From contig JANXXH010000084.1 of the NCBI GenBank assembly GCA_025350705.1, forward strand, positions 1 through 45,569: a stretch of 45,569 nucleotides of DNA, in the 5' to 3' direction. Position numbers and translations under genes: made by a program. Under the pieces are notes generated by a model that was not told the DNA's origin, did no database searches, and saw only the letters and a list, made by a program, of their open reading frames with translations. Below, piece by piece: positions 41,852 to 45,569 of this stretch. Source of the stretch: Gallionella sp. (GTDB lineage: Bacteria; Pseudomonadota; Gammaproteobacteria; Burkholderiales; Gallionellaceae). Numbering within the stretch: position 1 is the stretch's first letter; every line of letters starts with the position of its first letter.

Positions 41852-42259
41852 CTAGCTTTTGATGAACCTGCAGAGCTCCTGCTGCAATACCGGGTACTCG
41901 CCAGTCGTATTGCCAGTGCGGCCAAGGCGGACTTTGAGCTGGTTATCCGTGGCGAATTGCATCACGGCAGCAAAAGATGCGGGACTGTCCCGCTCCAACC
42001 TGCTCGACGTCACCACGGCTGCGAGACCGTTGAAATGTGTTGGCCGCAGATAATCGGAATAACGCAACCGCTTGTCCATCTGTTGTGTGGCCAGCAGGCC
42101 ACACAAACGCTCGGGCCAATCCGGAACATTGAATATCTCGCCCGTGTCTGTCATACCAAGGATCACCCATTCATATGCGAGTGACCGATCGGCAAAAAAC
42201 TTCGCGCGCGGGGCACGATGAAGCGAACGAAAATGGTCGACAGGTAGAATGGCAGACAT
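41852..42259 (-). CDS. DUF3579 family protein
   Basis: 135 residues. The core WVILGMTDTGEIFNVPDWPE, RLCG, YSDYLRPTHFNGLAAVV and FATDNQLKV is the pattern of the DUF3579 family common in beta-proteobacteria, whose function is unknown. An additional N-terminus (MSAILPVDHFRSLHRAPRAK) and C-terminus flank the core. GGAGG is 7 nt before the ATG at 42259. It lies upstream of the microprotein gene on the same strand and shares a PhoB-box-like upstream pattern. Confidence 0.82.
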   Translation of the reverse strand: MSAILPVDHFRSLHRAPRAKFFADRSLAYEWVILGMTDTGEIFNVPDWPERLCGLLATQQMDKRLRYSDYLRPTHFNGLAAVVTSSRLERDSPASFAAVMQFATDNQLKVRLGRTGNTTGEYPVLQQELCRFIKS

Positions 42260-42308
42260 AGATTCCCTCCAGTGATGTACGTTGATGAACGCACTGTAGA
42301 GAGAGGTT

Positions 42309-42326
42309 GTTACAAGAATATGACAA
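42309..42326 (-). promoter_or_regulatory. PhoB-box-like site upstream of the DUF3579 gene
   Basis: On the minus strand TTGTCAT-ATTC-TTGTAAC resembles the two-unit Pho box (CTGTCAT, 4 nt, CTGTCAT), with 6 and 4 of 7 matches. TACAGT, an acceptable -10 box, follows 10 nt downstream, the spacing expected for PhoB promoters. Confidence 0.4.
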
Positions 42327-42490
42327 GATAGAAATCAGCGGGAGTGTGGTTACTGAATCGCCACAGATTCATCTTTAGCTCGCACCTTTTTACCCAAGCC
42401 ACCTGCCCTTGCCCAAGGGGTTTGTGCTGGGCATGGATTTTTGCCACAATCGGACATGCTTGCTCGAATTCTTATCTGCTAAGTCCCTCG

Positions 42491-43078
42491 ATGACGTTGC
42501 AGCGCGGCGAGCAAGTTTCATGGCTTCTGCGCGGCGCGCTCAGCTACCTGTACTACGACTCCCTCGATGCCACAGGCATCACCAAGGTGAAGTCGCCCGG
42601 CGAATCGATCGGCATGGCTGTTCGCTATTCGGGTTCAATTTTGACTGCCACGTTTGGGCCGGGCTACGAAACACGTCAGACGAAACGCACTGATCCCTTC
42701 GGTCTGGAAACAAATAATAACGAACGCGGGGCGATCTATCAGGGAGACATCTTTTTTCAGGCGGCGCCCTTAACCAGCGTCAGTCTCATCGGCAGCTACG
42801 GACAGGCTAGCCAGTATTTCTGGTTGCGTGGCGGCGTCAAACAACAGATCTCGAATCATGACCAGCAAAGCGATACCACCCTTCACGCGGGCGCCGAAGT
42901 GACAAGTCAGGGAAACAAAGATATCAATACATCCCAGATCGGCGGCGTATTCGAGATAGCCTATCCGCGCTCACGTGCATCACTCCAGCTTCGCGCCGGT
43001 TATTCGCGCAGCGCTTATGCGGCAGGTACACAAGATTCCGGAGCCTATTTTGGGGTTGGCTCCTACTGGGCTTATTAG
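42491..43078 (+). CDS. BcsS-like beta-rich protein, probably 5'-truncated
   Basis: About 195 residues from the ATG at 42491; the frame also opens at a GTG at 42344, but codons 1-48 look non-coding (Cys/Trp/His-rich, no signal peptide). The rest reads like the cellulose-biosynthesis BcsS type: repeated short beta strands, SLIGSYGQASQYFWLRGG, LHAGAEVTSQGNKDINTSQI and a Gly/Tyr-rich end GAYFGVGSYWAY. Related proteins are exported, so absence of a signal peptide suggests loss of the 5' end. No cellulose synthase gene is near. It could be a relic. Confidence 0.55.
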   Translation: MTLQRGEQVSWLLRGALSYLYYDSLDATGITKVKSPGESIGMAVRYSGSILTATFGPGYETRQTKRTDPFGLETNNNERGAIYQGDIFFQAAPLTSVSLIGSYGQASQYFWLRGGVKQQISNHDQQSDTTLHAGAEVTSQGNKDINTSQIGGVFEIAYPRSRASLQLRAGYSRSAYAAGTQDSGAYFGVGSYWAY

Positions 43079-43084
43079 CCTGTG

Positions 43085-43123
43085 ATGCAGCGAGCGCAGA
43101 ACATCGCGCACCCGGCTATCGAA
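43085..43123 (+). repeat. Degenerate copy of the pth 3' end
   Basis: 39 bp matching 41395-41433 in pth at 33 of 39 positions, in direct orientation: ATGCAGC, then AGCGCAGAACATCGCGCA are identical. It would encode MQRAQNIAHPAIE where pth encodes [13 protein letters not shown]. It starts 6 nt after the stop of the BcsS-like ORF and is followed by a stop codon, so it is non-functional. Confidence 0.8.
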
Positions 43124-43136
43124 CCTTAATAGTCCA

Positions 43137-43904
43137 TCAAGGCTTGACGAAACGCAGCGCAAATTTGTCCGTCTGGATCTTCATATCAAAGAAAGCCTGT
43201 TCGCGGGGGTCTGCCGGATTTTTCAGGAAATCGCCTGCTTGCTCCAGCTTGAAACCGGCTTGCTGAAACTCATCCGCGACGACCTTTTCGTCGATACGAT
43301 GCAGCGTCTTTGTTGCTGATATACTGCTACCCGCCTTGGCCGAGTGATCCAGCACAACAAGATGTCCGCCCGGTTTCAACGCATTGAACAGCCGCTGATT
43401 CATCTTTGTGCGGTCAACGGGCATGTAGGCGATGTCGTGGTAATTCATGACGATGGTGATCAAATCCAGCTTGGGCGCATCATTCGGTATCGGATCCTCA
43501 AAAGACCGGACAGCCGGAATGATGTTCGGCTGCGGATTTTTGGCCAGCCGCCCCTCAAGACCCGAACTTGGTTTGGTTCCTTGCGCCCATACGGTTCCCT
43601 TGCTTCCGACAGCCAGCGCAAGCAATTGCGTGGTGTACCCGCCGCCAGCTGCAATATCCAGCACCAGCATGCCGGGTCGAACATCAGTGAACTGCAAAAA
43701 ATCCAGCGGCTTACGCTTGGAATCAGCATCCCTGTCTTCATTGGTACGTATCGGACTGGCAATCACTTGCTTGTAACTTTCGGTTAAGGCTTGCGAGCCC
43801 TCCGGTTGGGGCGATGCGCGTCCGTTCATTCCCCATGCCAATCCCAAAATAACAAGTAAAACCGGAAACCCTCGCGCCCCTGCAACATATTTTGAAATCA
43901 ACAT
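43137..43904 (-). CDS. Predicted exported class I SAM-dependent methyltransferase
   Basis: 255 residues with an N-terminal signal-like segment (about 1-30, GFPVLLVILGLAWGMNGRAS) and a Rossmann methyltransferase domain: motif I LDIAAGGGYTTQLLALAVG, TIVMNYHDIAYM and LKPGGHLVVLDHSAKAGS. It resembles the COG4798-type predicted methyltransferases, several of which carry signal peptides although SAM is cytosolic. GGAGAG is 5 nt before the ATG at 43904. The substrate is unknown. Confidence 0.85.
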   Translation of the reverse strand: MLISKYVAGARGFPVLLVILGLAWGMNGRASPQPEGSQALTESYKQVIASPIRTNEDRDADSKRKPLDFLQFTDVRPGMLVLDIAAGGGYTTQLLALAVGSKGTVWAQGTKPSSGLEGRLAKNPQPNIIPAVRSFEDPIPNDAPKLDLITIVMNYHDIAYMPVDRTKMNQRLFNALKPGGHLVVLDHSAKAGSSISATKTLHRIDEKVVADEFQQAGFKLEQAGDFLKNPADPREQAFFDMKIQTDKFALRFVKP

Positions 43905-44155
43905 GAGTCTCTCCTTTCAATAATTTCGTCATGGTGCACCACTGTCGTCTCATTCTTGCTCGAGACATCGCATCCCTGCCGGGAAAAGTATACTCTGCTA
44001 TCGTCCAATTCTGCCAACCGATAAATGAAGTAAAAATATTTATGCAAATCCACATCTGAACTAATGGAATAATGACTGCCTGGAATTTCACCAAAGCCGC
44101 TCACTGGTAAAGTATAAATCCCAGCTAATCGTTGGCTCAGTGTTAAACCAGACAT
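43898..44155 (-). CDS. Hypothetical protein (85 aa), weak
   Basis: ORF ending inside the start of the methyltransferase gene (7-nt overlap). From the ATG at 44155 it reads MSGLTLSQRLAGIYTLPVSG, then LHKYFYFIYRLAELDDSR and CDVSSKNETTVVHHDEI. The composition is protein-like and the region is A+T richer than its surroundings, but no ribosome site or homologue is recognised. The alternative is a non-coding gap between divergent genes. Confidence 0.3.
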   Translation of the reverse strand: MSGLTLSQRLAGIYTLPVSGFGEIPGSHYSISSDVDLHKYFYFIYRLAELDDSRVYFSRQGCDVSSKNETTVVHHDEIIERRDSC

Positions 44156-44193
44156 TCGAGATATGAAGGCGCTATCCAAATAAAAAAACCACC

Positions 44194-45081
44194 ATGACAA
44201 CCAAACAGATCGTCTACGTACCGGGAAAGAATCCCAAGCCCGAGGCAGCACTGCATAGTGCATTGCTCTGGCGCACCCTTGTCGAGGGGGTGCGTCGCGC
44301 CGACAGGGCTGTGGCCGGTACGCTACAGGCCAGCCAGTTCCATCTGGTCAGCTGGAACTACCTTTATTACCAGGAGTACAAAGATATCACCAGCGACATC
44401 CCCTGGATCGACGCCCTGATCAACAAACATGACCCCACTGAGCAGGACATGCGCGACGCCCACTCCTGGAACATATGGCTGAGCCGCTTCGTGTTGACAC
44501 TGGGAGACCACATCCCCTTGCTGATACGGATGCTGCCCGAAGAAGTGCGCAGCACCGCCCATGAAATCGACCGCTATTTCAACAATACCGGTGGTGTCGC
44601 CCGCAAAATTCGCGATCTGCTGAAGCAAACGCTACGACCCATGCTTGAAAAACAGGACGATGTGCTGTTGATCGGGCATAGTCTCGGCTCTGTCATCGCC
44701 TACGATACCTTGTGGGAGCTGTCACGTCAGGAAGGACTCAAAGGCAAAGTAGATTTTTTGACACTCGGCAGCCCCATGGGTATGCATTACATACAACGGC
44801 GCTTGCTGGGCATGAATGGATCAGGGGGGAAAAGTTATCCTGACCTGATCCGCCGCTGGATAAATCTGTCAGCCGAGGGCGATGTCGTTGCGCTTGGCGG
44901 AAATCTCAACGAGAGTTTTCACGCCATGCTGGAACAGGGCTTGGTCGAATCTATCGAGGATCATTGCCATGGCATCTACAACTTCTATCGAAGCGATGCC
45001 GGCCTCAATTGCCATCGCTCCTATGGCTACATGGTCAATCCGGCGGTAGGGAACATCATTGCAGACTGGTGGAAGCATTGA
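44194..45081 (+). CDS. Alpha/beta hydrolase-like protein
   Basis: 295 residues, cytoplasmic by sequence. The nucleophile elbow GHSLGS holds Ser163, preceded by DDVLLIG and followed by VIAYDTLWELSRQEGL; LTLGSPMGMHYIQRRL comes next, as in lipase/esterase-like hydrolases. A catalytic Asp may be in SAEGDVVALGG and the His in the EDHCHGIYNFYRS or LNCHRSYGY segments. The substrate is unknown. It stands alone in the accessory block. Confidence 0.8.
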   Translation: MTTKQIVYVPGKNPKPEAALHSALLWRTLVEGVRRADRAVAGTLQASQFHLVSWNYLYYQEYKDITSDIPWIDALINKHDPTEQDMRDAHSWNIWLSRFVLTLGDHIPLLIRMLPEEVRSTAHEIDRYFNNTGGVARKIRDLLKQTLRPMLEKQDDVLLIGHSLGSVIAYDTLWELSRQEGLKGKVDFLTLGSPMGMHYIQRRLLGMNGSGGKSYPDLIRRWINLSAEGDVVALGGNLNESFHAMLEQGLVESIEDHCHGIYNFYRSDAGLNCHRSYGYMVNPAVGNIIADWWKH

Positions 45082-45240
45082 TGCAGTGTGGACGCAACAT
45101 ATCGAATCGCACCGGCGCTTGTAGACACGCTTAGCGCGGCTGCTTCCGAGAAAGTCCAAGTTCGGCTTCGAGCTGCGGTTATTCACTCACTTGCAAACGT
45201 TTCTTTTTCTCGGGCTATCTGCACCATTTCATTTCCATAA

Positions 45241-45264
45241 CAGGGCATCCATATTGATGCCCTG
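45241..45264. repeat. Perfect hairpin after the hydrolase gene
   Basis: CAGGGCATC and GATGCCCTG form a perfect 9-bp stem with a 6-nt loop. The nearest T run on the plus strand is about 14-18 nt further on, so it is not a standard terminator. The surrounding 45082-45317 stretch has no gene I can support. Confidence 0.7.
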
Positions 45265-45329
45265 ACGATACCTGATTATTTTTTAGAACTGCTGAACGAA
45301 AACGATGGCAGTTCTGAACCACAGGATAT

Positions 45330-45364
45330 TTATCAACAGCCTTACCCACAAAGATTGTGGATAA
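45330..45364. promoter_or_regulatory. Cluster of DnaA-box-like 9-mers
   Basis: TTATCAACA (45330-45338), TTACCCACA (45342-45350) and the reverse perfect box TGTGGATAA (45356-45364, complement TTATCCACA) lie within 35 bp. The first two each have one mismatch from the consensus. It may mark a DnaA-regulated site or be chance; no dnaA gene or A+T-rich unwinding region is visible in the window. Confidence 0.35.
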
Positions 45365-45569
45365 CCCTGTAAGTATTTCTACGTACATATCGACCATAAA
45401 ATTAAGCGTACTATTCAAGCAGTGGCCGATAAAGACGACCATCACAATCACCACGGGGTGCCAATTGCTGATAGCCACGCTTCTATTTATTTTGGTTGCA
45501 TTGCGTTTCTGTGCAGATGCTGTAATGTTTGACCCTGATCTTGTCGCGGACTTGGTCGAGCAGTTTGGG
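45357..45569 (+). CDS. Unfinished ORF with one membrane helix (3' end outside window)
   Basis: The frame is open from 45318 to the window edge. A GTG at 45357 could start it; the only in-frame ATG is at 45525. From the GTG it reads polar residues, then a hydrophobic helix (about residues 36-53, QLLIATLLFILVALRF), then an acidic stretch (MFDPDLVADLVEQFG). The pattern fits the start of a membrane-anchored protein, but no ribosome site is clear. Confidence 0.35.
   Translation, partial: MDNPVSISTYISTIKLSVLFKQWPIKTTITITTGCQLLIATLLFILVALRFCADAVMFDPDLVADLVEQFG

Noticed and set aside
45215-45478. 87-codon minus-strand ORF near the window end
   Set aside because: Starts opposite the plus-strand open frame, no ribosome site, crosses the 45241 hairpin; composition not convincing.

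Overview
The window is chromosomal DNA from a betaproteobacterium. The gene orders ruvB-ybgC-tolQRAB-pal-cpoB-queE-queC, lolB-ispE-tRNA-Gln-prs-rplY-pth and M16-M16-rsmD-coaD-ferredoxin next to ftsYEX are typical of that class. The complete glycolate-salvage operon would suit an autotroph, and the overall style resembles Gallionellaceae/Nitrosomonadales. That placement is inference; no 16S gene is present.

Layout. 1-6336 (minus strand): one tight operon hprA-aceB-glcD-glcE-glcF, which oxidises glycolate to glyoxylate and condenses it with acetyl-CoA to malate. 6554-6860: a tRNA-Lys/tRNA-Thr unit with a consensus sigma-70 promoter and a terminator. 6861-14289 (minus): queuosine precursor genes queE-queC, the Tol-Pal envelope system and ruvB. 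14387-15657: an accessory patch with an IS30 transposase relic and three tiny ORFs. 16041-22367 (plus): an unusual set made of a CHASE2 adenylate cyclase, a 1260-residue exported NHL/FN3/transglutaminase-like/TPR protein and a small exported TPR-like protein. 22456-25713 (minus): an isoprenylcysteine-methyltransferase-like membrane protein, then ftsX, ftsE and ftsY. 25819-30064 (plus): two M16 peptidases, rsmD, coaD and a ferredoxin. 30152-35300 (minus): an exported phosphoesterase, a small lipoprotein, mutM and a GldA/F/G-like ABC system. 35400-41475 (plus): a TPR lipoprotein, lolB, ispE, tRNA-Gln, prs, rplY and pth. 41476-45569: accessory genes comprising a 37-residue microprotein, a DUF3579 protein, a BcsS-like fragment, an exported methyltransferase and an alpha/beta hydrolase, ending in an unfinished ORF.

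The most unusual signal is a palindromic element of about 83 bp present in-frame inside two unrelated enzyme genes. In ispE it is part of a 33-codon insert between two conserved motifs; in queE it forms most of a long N-terminal extension. Both read the same peptide core (LLPQ, then ASNVS after a few residues). A related partial copy lies between rsmD and coaD. This resembles the coding palindromic elements known from Rickettsia. Other points: rsmD has no ordinary start codon where homology says it must begin; a 39-bp degenerate copy of the pth 3' end flanks an accessory block; PhoB-box-like repeats precede two small genes; and several large intergenic palindromes of different families are present.
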